From a virus: a stretch of DNA of 44,362 nt. How positions within the stretch are numbered: the stretch's first letter is position 1; every line of letters starts with the position of its first letter. The DNA is taken from the IMG/VR virus record IMGVR_UViG_3300034104_003370, positions 1-44,362 of that record. One strand, given 5' to 3'. Positions 1-6,116 of the stretch are shown here, one piece after another. Position numbers and translations under genes: made by a program. A model generated the notes under the pieces. That model saw nothing but the letters and a program-made list of their open reading frames with translations. It made no database searches and was not told the origin of the DNA.

Positions 1-109
1 GCCTGCCGACCGTTACGGGCCAACGCTTGTCGGCTGGACGAAGCCACAGCACCAGTTGCCCATTGGGCGGCAGGCTTTCGTAAATCTCAATCCAGCGTTG
101 CTCGCCCAT
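1..109 (-). CDS. DUF551-like protein, 3' part missing at window edge
   Basis: Leftward gene that starts with ATG at 109 and runs off the window, leaving 36 codons. The start is preceded by an AGAGAGGG purine run. The visible residues begin MGEQRWIEIYESLPPNGQ and continue with VLWLRPADKRW. The pattern W-I-x-(8)-LP-x(4)-VLW resembles the opening of the DUF551 family, small proteins of unknown function common in phages. It lies 19 bp downstream of the neighbouring small gene and is probably co-transcribed with it. Confidence 0.6.
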   Translation of the reverse strand, partial: MGEQRWIEIYESLPPNGQLVLWLRPADKRWPVTVGR

Positions 110-128
110 TTGTCCCTCTCTGATTTCC

Positions 129-344
129 CTAGCGCAACAGATTCACCAATTCGTAAGGTATTGTGCTGCGTATTTCTTCCAGTTCCTTGCGGGCGTCCGT
201 TGGCTCGCCGTGCTTCAGCCGTCCGCGACAGTGCTGGTCAATCGCCTCTAGTGCAATCAGGGCATCGCGGCCCGCGAGCGCCCAGCGGTGGGCCTGCTCG
301 TCGTCGGGGTCGCTCAGGTCGAATCGTAGGGTGGCGATGGGCAT
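129..344 (-). CDS. small conserved phage protein, unknown function
   Basis: A 71-residue acidic-to-neutral protein beginning MPIATLRFDLSDPDDEQAH. The segment LSDPDDEQAHRWALAGRDALIALEAIDQ looks like small phage proteins of the type F(D/N)L-x-DPDD-x-xAH that have no assigned role, and most of the chain is predicted helical. It lies between the DUF551-like gene and a gene-free stretch full of inverted repeats, which probably carries its promoter or operators. No enzymatic motif is visible. Confidence 0.7.
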   Translation of the reverse strand: MPIATLRFDLSDPDDEQAHRWALAGRDALIALEAIDQHCRGRLKHGEPTDARKELEEIRSTIPYELVNLLR

Positions 345-353
345 GTATAGCGA

Positions 354-519
354 AGTTACTACGAGTTACTACGGTTTAGCGGAAAACGATAACTTTCGCC
401 TTTCGCGAATTGCGAACGCCCAGAGTGTACCCGAGATCGTTCGCGAAACGTATCGTTTTCGATATGTTTCGGGCATCCTATTTCGGGATAATTGCCCGTC
501 ACGCAATTATCGCGAAATA
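354..519. repeat. inverted-repeat cluster in a 236-bp gene-free region
   Basis: The stretch 345-580 has no convincing gene. It holds a 9-bp direct repeat GTTACTACG (354-371), two copies of the palindrome TTCGCGAA (402-409 and 440-447), a hairpin with 12-nt arms and a TTTT loop (444-455 with 460-471, one mismatch), and a hairpin with 17-nt arms and a 7-nt loop (479-495 with 503-519, one mismatch). Such clustering is typical of operator arrays or replication initiation sites. Which of these applies here is inference. Confidence 0.7.
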
Positions 520-580
520 CAAAACCTCTGCACTTGCGCCGAACTACCGAGCCTTCGCTCTTCTGGTGCAAGAGCGCACT

Positions 581-847
581 TCAGGAATCCGCCAGCCACG
601 CCTTGGCCCGCTCAATCACCTTCGACGCCCGGCGTGATCTGGCCCGGTCTTCGGCATCGCCTCCGTAACTACCGGCGTACAGTTCCGCCACGCTGACGAT
701 CTCCTGCACCAGCGACCTATCCGCGACTAGGGCATAATCCTTTTCGGACGCTAGTTCGCACAGGGCAACCGCCGATGGCTGGCGACCGTCGGCAGCCGGG
801 CCATGTGCGTACCAAATCCAATCCGACGAAACGCGAAACGGTTTCAT
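581..847 (-). CDS. small phage protein, paralogue of the upstream gene
   Basis: An 88-residue protein of unknown function. An ATG at 862 is also in frame, but the ATG at 847 overlaps the TGA of the upstream gene as ATGA, so 847 is preferred. It begins MKPFRVSSDWIW and ends KVIERAKAWLADS, matching EPFRVSYDWLE and NIAKRAKKWLEDV in the gene upstream. The middle (VADRSLVQEIVSVAELYAG) also aligns with PKDMSAVREIMVMAEEFLK. The two are tandem paralogues, probably made by duplication. No catalytic motif is seen. Confidence 0.7.
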   Translation of the reverse strand: MKPFRVSSDWIWYAHGPAADGRQPSAVALCELASEKDYALVADRSLVQEIVSVAELYAGSYGGDAEDRARSRRASKVIERAKAWLADS

Positions 848-1149
848 ACGTCCTCCAGCCATTTCTTGGCCCGCTTTGCAATGTTGCTGGCAACCAGTTT
901 TTCCGATGCCGTCCTTGGCCGCTTCAGGAACTCTTCAGCCATCACCATGATCTCCCGCACGGCCGACATATCCTTCGGGTCGATTCGCACATACCGGCCG
1001 TTTGTGCAACGGTGCAGGTAGTTGCGGATGGTGTCGGCATCGTCCATCGCACCAGACAAGGCCAGCCCATAGCGAGCCTCCAGCCAGTCGTAACTGACGC
1101 GGAAAGGCTCGCGCGAATGACCGTCTGGACTTGGAAATACCCACGCCAT
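844..1149 (-). CDS. small phage protein, tandem paralogue
   Basis: A 101-residue protein of unknown function, first gene of a coupled pair (ATGA overlap with the downstream paralogue). It starts MAWVFPSPDGHSREPFRV and has a helical C-terminus ending AKKWLEDV. A perfect palindrome (1193-1210) lies about 45 bp upstream of its start and matches a second one upstream of the small HTH gene. This pair may therefore be controlled by that HTH protein; the link is inferred only from the shared operator. Confidence 0.72.
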   Translation of the reverse strand: MAWVFPSPDGHSREPFRVSYDWLEARYGLALSGAMDDADTIRNYLHRCTNGRYVRIDPKDMSAVREIMVMAEEFLKRPRTASEKLVASNIAKRAKKWLEDV

Positions 1150-1192
1150 CGTCGCCTCCGAACATCACAAACCAAACCGCCAACACCACTAT

Positions 1193-1210
1193 TGTATCCA
1201 ATCGGATACA
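1193..1210. promoter_or_regulatory. perfect palindrome, candidate operator O1
   Basis: TGTATCC-AATC-GGATACA is a perfect inverted repeat with 7-bp arms and a 4-bp centre. The longer context ATTGTAYCCARTCGGATACRG is shared with the site at 1417-1437. It sits between the HTH gene and the gene starting at 1149, in the position expected for a repressor site. Confidence 0.65.
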
Positions 1211-1224
1211 GGATGTCAAGCCCT

Positions 1225-1410
1225 TTAGTTTTTCGGGGGATTCGCAAACTTCTCGGCGTCGGCCCGCCTGACGAAGTTTTGCCCGTCGATGCAGACAGCC
1301 GGGAAACGGCCTTGGGCAATTAGCCGATTGATGTAGGCCCGCGTCACGCCTGCGATGGCCGCTGCGGAGCCTATGCGAATGTATTCGTCAGGGTCGATTC
1401 GTTTTGCCAT
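1225..1410 (-). CDS. small helix-turn-helix DNA-binding protein (excisionase/MerR-like)
   Basis: A 61-residue protein starting MAKRIDPDEYIRIG. The open frame extends upstream to 1557, but the ATG at 1410 gives the protein the normal size for this class and leaves the operator-like palindrome (1419-1436) in its 5' region. The core reads IGSAAAIAGVTRAYINRLIAQG, a winged-HTH recognition unit as in HTH_17 excisionase-type proteins: A-A-x-x-x-GV-(S/T)-x-x-x-(I/V)-x-R-L-I-x-x-G, followed by a strand around FVRRADAEKF. It probably binds the two GTATCC/GGATAC palindromes and may be autoregulatory, or serve as a recombination directionality factor. Confidence 0.75.
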   Translation of the reverse strand: MAKRIDPDEYIRIGSAAAIAGVTRAYINRLIAQGRFPAVCIDGQNFVRRADAEKFANPPKN

Positions 1411-1418
1411 GCCCCGAT

Positions 1419-1436
1419 TGTACCCAGTCGGATACG
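1419..1436. promoter_or_regulatory. imperfect palindrome, candidate operator O2
   Basis: TGTACCC-AGTC-GGATACG is a variant of the perfect palindrome at 1193-1210. It lies 9 bp upstream of the HTH gene start, a position suited to autoregulation. Confidence 0.6.
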
Positions 1437-1448
1437 GCAGGCAATCGG

Positions 1449-1531
1449 CACGACCGTCTCTAAGGTGAAGAGCGCAACTGTCAAGGAATCCTTGACGGTT
1501 CACGACCGTATGTTGTGGGAAGAGCGCAACT
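1449..1531. repeat. 31-bp imperfect direct repeat with a central palindrome
   Basis: CACGACCGT plus GAAGAGCGCAACT occurs at 1449-1479 and again 52 bp later at 1501-1531, with a diverged 9-nt middle. Between them is a palindrome, GTCAAGGA-A-TCCTTGAC (1480-1496), which extends to 12-bp arms in RNA (1476-1500) with one G-U pair. It separates the tail-fibre genes from the HTH gene. No T-run follows on either strand, so it is not a standard intrinsic terminator. A protein-binding or recombination site is possible. Confidence 0.6.
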
Positions 1532-1832
1532 AGCCGATGGCCGGATCGGGCGGCCATTGAGGCACAGCGCGAACGCTGCGGTATGCCGCCTCGTCAATTT
1601 CCTCCACCGCACCGCTGGCGAGCATTTGCGGCAGCATCTCTGACGGCAAGATGTAATCGCAGTATTTCTGCGAGATGGCCAGATACACGCGACCTTGACC
1701 ATCGGCGGGCAGGCCGGACGCAAGCGGCAGCGCTCGGCTAGTTTTCGTCTCAGTGTTCGGGTAGCCATACGCTGCGTCTAGTTGCGCGCAAACCAAATCG
1801 TAGACGGCAGGCGTAGCGCGAAAATATCTCAT
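1530..1832 (-). CDS. tail-fibre-associated protein, paralogue of the N-terminus of the 3224-3781 protein
   Basis: A 100-residue protein beginning MRYFRATPAVYDLVCAQLD. It aligns along most of its length with the first 90 residues of the product of 3224-3781: MQRYYITAEATYEALRQSL, the G-YP-x-T tract, R-V-LAV/YLAI, and EEIDEATYVAAV/EEIDEAAYRSV. It starts in an ATGA overlap with the lectin-like gene upstream, so it is translationally coupled. It is probably a small virion or chaperone module of the tail-fibre set; exact role unknown. Confidence 0.75.
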   Translation of the reverse strand: MRYFRATPAVYDLVCAQLDAAYGYPNTETKTSRALPLASGLPADGQGRVYLAISQKYCDYILPSEMLPQMLASGAVEEIDEAAYRSVRAVPQWPPDPAIG

Positions 1833-2710
1833 ACTGTCGGTGCCGCGTTTTTGTACGAGTGATTAGATGGAAGCTGTGCTTGCGATCCCCACTTCCAGGC
1901 GAGGTATCCCTCTATCCGCTGTCGGTCGGGATCAGGCAAAACGCCGCCGCCAACAATAATTGCTTCGCCAACGTCCCAGTCGGTGTAGCGACCAAACCGC
2001 AGGTCATTGCCAATGCTTACTTTGTTGTCAAGCGAGGCAATGCCTGTCTTCATTGCCCATTCCCCAGCAAACTCGCCGTCCAGCACGCCGTTGCCGTGTG
2101 TTCGTAGTAGTCCATCGCCAATTGTCGCGGCCATTATATGTGTCGCGTTTGTTTGGTATGTGACAGCACCATCGCCGTCGTACGCGGGCTGAAAGTCAGT
2201 CGCAACGCTATACACGGCAGAAACACCAAAAGACTTCACGAACACGCCCCAGCCCGCAGCGAACCCAGCCGGATCAGAGTAAAAGCCAAAAAGTCCGTTG
2301 TAGTCGGCAGTAAAGGCTCTGGCCCGAAACACCGCGAAAGCATTTAGCGGATAGGAGTAAGCCCAAGCTGAAGGAACTGCTTGTAAAGAGTCATCCGATC
2401 CGTCAAATGTGATCGCGCTCTTGCCACCAATCGCTGCCGCAGAGTAAGTCGGCTGCAAGATGGCAGTTGCCTGGGTGAAGTCGCCGCCGTTTCCGCTCTT
2501 GTCTGCCCACTGGCTGACAGCGCCGGCGTTCTGCGTGACGGTCGACTGATCGTCAGCGTCTAGCCAGAGCTTGAGCGACGAGCCTATCGACGCCGGCGTC
2601 CAGAGCGCATGTGGAGCCTGGAACCTTGCCGGCGGACGAAGGAGGCGGGGATTCATCGGCATGGTTTGTGCGCTACTGTAGGTGATGGACGGTCTTAGCC
2701 AGCCCGCCAT
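1829..2710 (-). CDS. tail-fibre protein with LamG/concanavalin-like jelly-roll domain
   Basis: A 293-residue protein with a lectin/glucanase-like fold from about residue 45 to 280: LKLWLDADDQSTVTQNAG, then W-A-D-K-S-GNG, I-T-F-D-G-SDD, and the terminal E-GYLAWKWG. This pattern is typical of carbohydrate-binding jelly-roll modules on phage tail fibres. It is a paralogue of 3781-4317 (GLVLWLDDSQT, LSFDGINDTL, RYLSAKWGL). The ATG at 2710 overlaps the upstream gene by 16 nt; in-frame ATGs at 2662 and 2656 are alternatives, and none has a strong Shine-Dalgarno sequence. Likely role: host-surface glycan binding at the tail. Confidence 0.82.
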   Translation of the reverse strand: MAGWLRPSITYSSAQTMPMNPRLLRPPARFQAPHALWTPASIGSSLKLWLDADDQSTVTQNAGAVSQWADKSGNGGDFTQATAILQPTYSAAAIGGKSAITFDGSDDSLQAVPSAWAYSYPLNAFAVFRARAFTADYNGLFGFYSDPAGFAAGWGVFVKSFGVSAVYSVATDFQPAYDGDGAVTYQTNATHIMAATIGDGLLRTHGNGVLDGEFAGEWAMKTGIASLDNKVSIGNDLRFGRYTDWDVGEAIIVGGGVLPDPDRQRIEGYLAWKWGSQAQLPSNHSYKNAAPTV

Positions 2711-3213
2711 CGGCTGTCGGTTCCGTCGTAGAAAACGACAACCGATCCCTGCGGAGGGATCTCCACGTCCGCAGAATTAACGCCGATGATTCGGTTTGCG
2801 GCAGTGCTACCGGCGTCCTGGTGCTTTATGGTGATGGTGAACGATCCGACGTTAACGAGGAGCCTTGCGTCGCCGCTTGAACCAGACGCGAAGCCTGTGA
2901 TGTTTCTGGCCGCGTCTGACGAAATTCGGATAATGCCGCCCGTGCCGATGTCTAGGTTGTTTTGATTGGCCGAGAACTGCGTCAGCGTGGTCGGCAAGTT
3001 TCCAATGTCCCGGTGATCCAGCGTCACCACGCCTTGTTTACCGGCAACGCTCGTCACAAGTCCGACGTATACCAGCGCAGCCCAGTTGGAAGTGCCGTTT
3101 CCGACCTTGAACCGAAGCGTGTCGGTTTCGACGCCAAGCTCACCGGCGGCGAGCGTCGGATTCGCGGCCGTCCAGTTGGCCGCAGTGTCGCGGCGTTGCT
3201 GCATACGAGGCAT
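2695..3213 (-). CDS. tail-fibre protein with Mtd-like N-terminal motif
   Basis: A 172-residue protein whose start (MPRMQQRRDTAANWTAANP) and following LAAGELGVETDT-x-x-FKVGNG-x-x-W form the classic N-terminal adaptor motif of phage receptor-binding and tail-fibre proteins, as in major-tropism-determinant-like proteins. The rest is beta-rich and ends GTDSRWRAG, similar in style to the ASSRWRIL end of 4314-5129. It sits within the fibre series, between the fibre protein ending at 3224 and the LamG protein. Confidence 0.8.
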   Translation of the reverse strand: MPRMQQRRDTAANWTAANPTLAAGELGVETDTLRFKVGNGTSNWAALVYVGLVTSVAGKQGVVTLDHRDIGNLPTTLTQFSANQNNLDIGTGGIIRISSDAARNITGFASGSSGDARLLVNVGSFTITIKHQDAGSTAANRIIGVNSADVEIPPQGSVVVFYDGTDSRWRAG

Positions 3214-3223
3214 TTCAAGTCTC

Positions 3224-3781
3224 CTAAATCGTTGTAGCCGATCCGCCGTCTATCACTCCGCCGTCAACCGTTGTGGCTGTGCCGCCGTCGATAGACGTTG
3301 AGATCACGCTTTTCCATTGGCCGTCGCCGCGAAGGAACGTAGCCGCAGACGCCGTGCCGCTGCCGAGCCGGGCCGTCGCGACGGTGCCGCTCGTCAGGTC
3401 ACTTGCGCTATGCGTATGATGTTGAGTAGCTGCATCAGTGATCCCATACCCCGCCAGCGTGGTGGGCGTGCCGGTCAGCTCGCTCCAGGTGCTAGCCCCT
3501 CCGCCAGATGCGGCACTGTTCACGGCCGCTACGTACGTTGCCTCGTCAATCTCCTCCATGGCATCCGCCTCAATGAGAGGCGTGATGGCGGCGAGGATGG
3601 CGGTGTACTGGGGGAGGTCGGTATCGACGGCGAGGAGGACTCGTCGGAATCCGTCCCGGGGAGCCTGGAGGGCGGTCTGGAAGATGGACTTAGCCGTGCC
3701 GGTGGGATAGCCCAGCTGGACGTTCAGCGACTGCCGGAGGGCTTCGTACGTGGCTTCTGCGGTAATGTAATAGCGCTGCAT
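3224..3781 (-). CDS. tail-fibre protein, two-part (helical head plus fibre repeats)
   Basis: A 185-residue protein. The ATG at 3781 forms TAATG with the upstream stop and is preferred over the in-frame ATG at 3793. Residues 1-90 are the module shared with 1530-1832. The C-terminal half contains fibre motifs: WSELTGTPTTLAGYGITDA, a His-rich QHHTHSASDL, and SGTVATARLGSGTASAATFL-RGDGQW, typical of trimeric phage fibre shafts. The last 20 residues repeat DGG-x-A/T. It probably links the fibre to the virion. Confidence 0.82.
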   Translation of the reverse strand: MQRYYITAEATYEALRQSLNVQLGYPTGTAKSIFQTALQAPRDGFRRVLLAVDTDLPQYTAILAAITPLIEADAMEEIDEATYVAAVNSAASGGGASTWSELTGTPTTLAGYGITDAATQHHTHSASDLTSGTVATARLGSGTASAATFLRGDGQWKSVISTSIDGGTATTVDGGVIDGGSATTI

Positions 3782-4317
3782 TACAGGCCCCATTTCGCAG
3801 AGAGATAACGGGTGATCGCCGTCGCCTGCGGACTGCTTAGAGTGGCGTCGTAGACCAGCACCTCACCGATCAGTCCCTTGTAGAAGTTCTTCAGCGAGCC
3901 ACCGGACCAGCCGGCACCGATTCTTCCATCAACCCCATAGAACGCCGCCGACGTGGATGGGTTGCCGGAAGCGGAGATCACCGCCAGCCCCGCGGCCGAC
4001 GATGAGAGGGTGAACGACTGCGTCCCGGAGGATGCCAGATGGATCACCGTCTGGGTGGTTGAAGTAGCCGGATTCACTACAGCGAACGCATGCCACGTTG
4101 AGAGAGTCGTGACCGGGAGCGACAGCGTGTCGTTGATGCCGTCGAACGACAGGGCCGGGCGAGTCCCAATAGACGAGACGGTCGGCTGGTTGTTCGTCGC
4201 CGTCTGCACCGCCGATGAGCCGAACTTGGCAGACCACTCCCTAGCCGTCTGGGAGTCGTCCAGCCACAGCACTAGCCCGCCAATGGAGCGTGGGTCGAAC
4301 GACCGGCGAGGGATCAC
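3781..4317 (-). CDS. tail-fibre LamG/concanavalin-like protein
   Basis: A 178-residue jelly-roll protein: IGGLVLWLDDSQTAREW near the start, ALSFDGINDTLSLP at about 55, FYKGLIGEVLVYD near 145 and a terminal AITRYLSAKWGL. It is shorter than, but clearly related to, 1829-2710. It starts in an ATGA overlap with the long fibre gene and ends in TAATG with the next gene, so the series is translated as a coupled chain. Likely a carbohydrate-binding tip or decoration. Confidence 0.82.
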   Translation of the reverse strand: MIPRRSFDPRSIGGLVLWLDDSQTAREWSAKFGSSAVQTATNNQPTVSSIGTRPALSFDGINDTLSLPVTTLSTWHAFAVVNPATSTTQTVIHLASSGTQSFTLSSSAAGLAVISASGNPSTSAAFYGVDGRIGAGWSGGSLKNFYKGLIGEVLVYDATLSSPQATAITRYLSAKWGL

Positions 4318-5129
4318 AGGATTCTCCAGCGAGACGACGCGGCGTGATACACCAGCGTGGCTGACCCGCCGTCTGCATACAGGACATAGTTCGCCCCGTA
4401 TGCAGAGCGGAAGCGATTGGCCGCCGTGCTGGAGTTGGACTCATGGGCCAGCGTGATGTTGGCCGACGCACTCACGTTGACCAGGAGAACACAGAACCCA
4501 TCCACCGCACTGGCCGCAAGGCCAGTGATGTTCAACGCTCCGCTCGCCGTGATGTAGATCACATCCGCCACGCCGGGGGACCAGTCGTTCTGGCTGCTCG
4601 TCAGCGATGGAGTGAGGACTACGGGAGTAATCGCATCGGCCCCCGTGCTGCGGTGCGACGTGGCGTGGCTCGTCGGCACCCGGCTGTCGATGAGCCGACC
4701 GTCCGAGCCCAAGACCACCTCCGTAGAAGAGGCGTTGCCCACCGCCGGCACGTTACGCGAGGCTGCGGTCCCGGCATCGGTGACTGCACTCAGGGTGTGC
4801 TGATGGCTGGCCAGTGCAGCGCCGATGGCCGCCGGGGTGATGGGATCGGTTCCTGCAGACCCGTGCGAACTGGCATGACCAGTAGGGGCGCGGGCATTAG
4901 TGAGCCGGGCGTCATTGGTTGCCACCGCCCCAATCGCTGCGGGCGTAATGGGATCAGTGCCGGCCGAACCGTGAGTCGCCGCATGGGTAGCAGGGGCCCC
5001 GCCGCCAAGCGCAGCGATAGAAGCCAGCGTGACCTTGTTCGTCACGGTGCCGTCACCGCTGTCGGCGGCCACAACCGCATCAGCGGCAGCGGAGGAGAGC
5101 GGAAGCTGGGAGATGAATGTGTCTGGCAT
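4314..5129 (-). CDS. tail-fibre protein with HATHGSAGTDPITP repeats
   Basis: A 271-residue fibre protein. After a short N-terminal head (MPDTFISQLPLSSAAADAVV) it has three repeats of the collagen-free fibre motif H-A-x-x-H-(G/R)-S-x-G-x-D-x-ITP, at about residues 50-65, 84-100 and 155-170, interleaved with DARLTNAR/DSRVPTSH units. The C-terminal third is beta-rich and ends SSRWRIL. It shares TAATG with the next small gene. Likely the longest shaft component of the receptor-binding apparatus. Confidence 0.85.
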   Translation of the reverse strand: MPDTFISQLPLSSAAADAVVAADSGDGTVTNKVTLASIAALGGGAPATHAATHGSAGTDPITPAAIGAVATNDARLTNARAPTGHASSHGSAGTDPITPAAIGAALASHQHTLSAVTDAGTAASRNVPAVGNASSTEVVLGSDGRLIDSRVPTSHATSHRSTGADAITPVVLTPSLTSSQNDWSPGVADVIYITASGALNITGLAASAVDGFCVLLVNVSASANITLAHESNSSTAANRFRSAYGANYVLYADGGSATLVYHAASSRWRIL

Positions 5130-5260
5130 TAGTACTTCACCGTGATGTTCTTGGCGTCCTTAGTGATCAGGAAATTGCCGTTAGCGGCTTTGAGCGTGTA
5201 CACCACCCGCACCACCGGCTGTGGCTTCTTGCGGGGAGCAAGCGTGATGCTGCTGGTCAT
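5129..5260 (-). CDS. small basic virion-operon protein
   Basis: A 43-residue protein (MTSSITLAPRKKPQPVVRVV, then YTLKAANGNFLITKDAKNIT). It is joined to its neighbours by ATGA upstream (5257-5260) and TAATG downstream (5129-5131). The tight coupling on both sides argues that it is real despite its size. No domain recognised; it could be a small tail or fibre accessory protein. Confidence 0.65.
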   Translation of the reverse strand: MTSSITLAPRKKPQPVVRVVYTLKAANGNFLITKDAKNITVKY

Positions 5261-5583
5261 CCCTTCACCAGCACAGAGAGATTGCAGCTGGCCGCACCGA
5301 CGATGACCGGCGCGACGTACCCAAAGCCGAAGCACGCCTCCGGGATCGGGTGGGCACCGACAACCACCGCCGTAGTCACGGCAGCGCCATCGGAGAACAC
5401 CTGAACTGGCACGTCCTCTGGGCCAGCCGATGCATGCCAGCGGATTTGCGTGGCGCCGTTAGTGTTGCCGATGATGACGCCGCCGCCGGAGTAACGGCCG
5501 TACGGAATACGCGGCGTGGTAGCCGCAGCCGACGACGCGGCAACGACCGTGGCACCATAGAAAAACCGTTCAATCTGACTCAT
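5257..5583 (-). CDS. hypothetical virion-operon protein
   Basis: A 108-residue Gly/Ala/Val-rich protein beginning MSQIERFFYGATVVAASS, with an RIPYGRYSGGGVIIGN segment. It is predicted to be mainly beta. It starts in TAATG with the upstream gene and ends in ATGA with the next. Context and composition suggest a minor structural protein, but no family is recognised. Confidence 0.7.
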   Translation of the reverse strand: MSQIERFFYGATVVAASSAAATTPRIPYGRYSGGGVIIGNTNGATQIRWHASAGPEDVPVQVFSDGAAVTTAVVVGAHPIPEACFGFGYVAPVIVGAASCNLSVLVKG

Positions 5584-6110
5584 TATCGACCTTTCGCTCT
5601 GTAAGTGTGCTTCTCCAGGATGCGCTCCCGCACATCCGCCGCCTTGGCGCCCGGGTTCTTCCGAAGCTCCTTGGCGACCTCTCGCTTAACGATCTTCTCG
5701 TTGATCAGTTTGCGCTGCGGGGCAGCCGGGCCCGGGTCGTAATTGACCGTGCCGGCCACAGCCAGCCGGCGGTTATGGGCCACGCGCATGATGTCGTCGT
5801 TCGATGACACCCAGGCTTCGGGGTCTTTCCATCCACGCTTGTCCGCAAGCCCGCCGCAGTAGTACTTGCCAGAGATATTGATCCCGGCCTCCTTGGCTTC
5901 TTTGACCATCCACTGCGCGGACTGGACGGGCATGTCATCCAACTGCTGGTTGTTCATGCGGCCTTCCATGAACGCCCGGTCGGAGCCCTTGGTGCCCGGG
6001 GCGACTTGGAGAGCGCACATGGTGGCCCAGCGTTCCCCGTAGGGCAGGGCACGCCTGTACGTCTCAATCGCCTCTCGGCCGGCTCGCTGGACTTCGACGG
6101 GGATATCCAT
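5583..6110 (-). CDS. hypothetical protein next to the portal
   Basis: A 175-residue mixed alpha/beta protein beginning MDIPVEVQRAGREAIETY, with a basic C-terminal third (KLINEKIVKREVAKELRKNP) and an ERILEKHTY end. It begins 6 bp after the portal stop and is coupled by TAATG to the next gene. Position immediately downstream of the portal would suit a head-completion or portal-vertex protein, but the sequence offers no direct support. Confidence 0.68.
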   Translation of the reverse strand: MDIPVEVQRAGREAIETYRRALPYGERWATMCALQVAPGTKGSDRAFMEGRMNNQQLDDMPVQSAQWMVKEAKEAGINISGKYYCGGLADKRGWKDPEAWVSSNDDIMRVAHNRRLAVAGTVNYDPGPAAPQRKLINEKIVKREVAKELRKNPGAKAADVRERILEKHTYRAKGR

Positions 6111-6116
6111 ACTGGG

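Noticed and set aside
359-571. Minus-strand 70-codon frame in the inverted-repeat region
   Set aside because: The frame merely reads through both hairpins, has no ribosome binding site and has odd composition. The DNA structure explains it.
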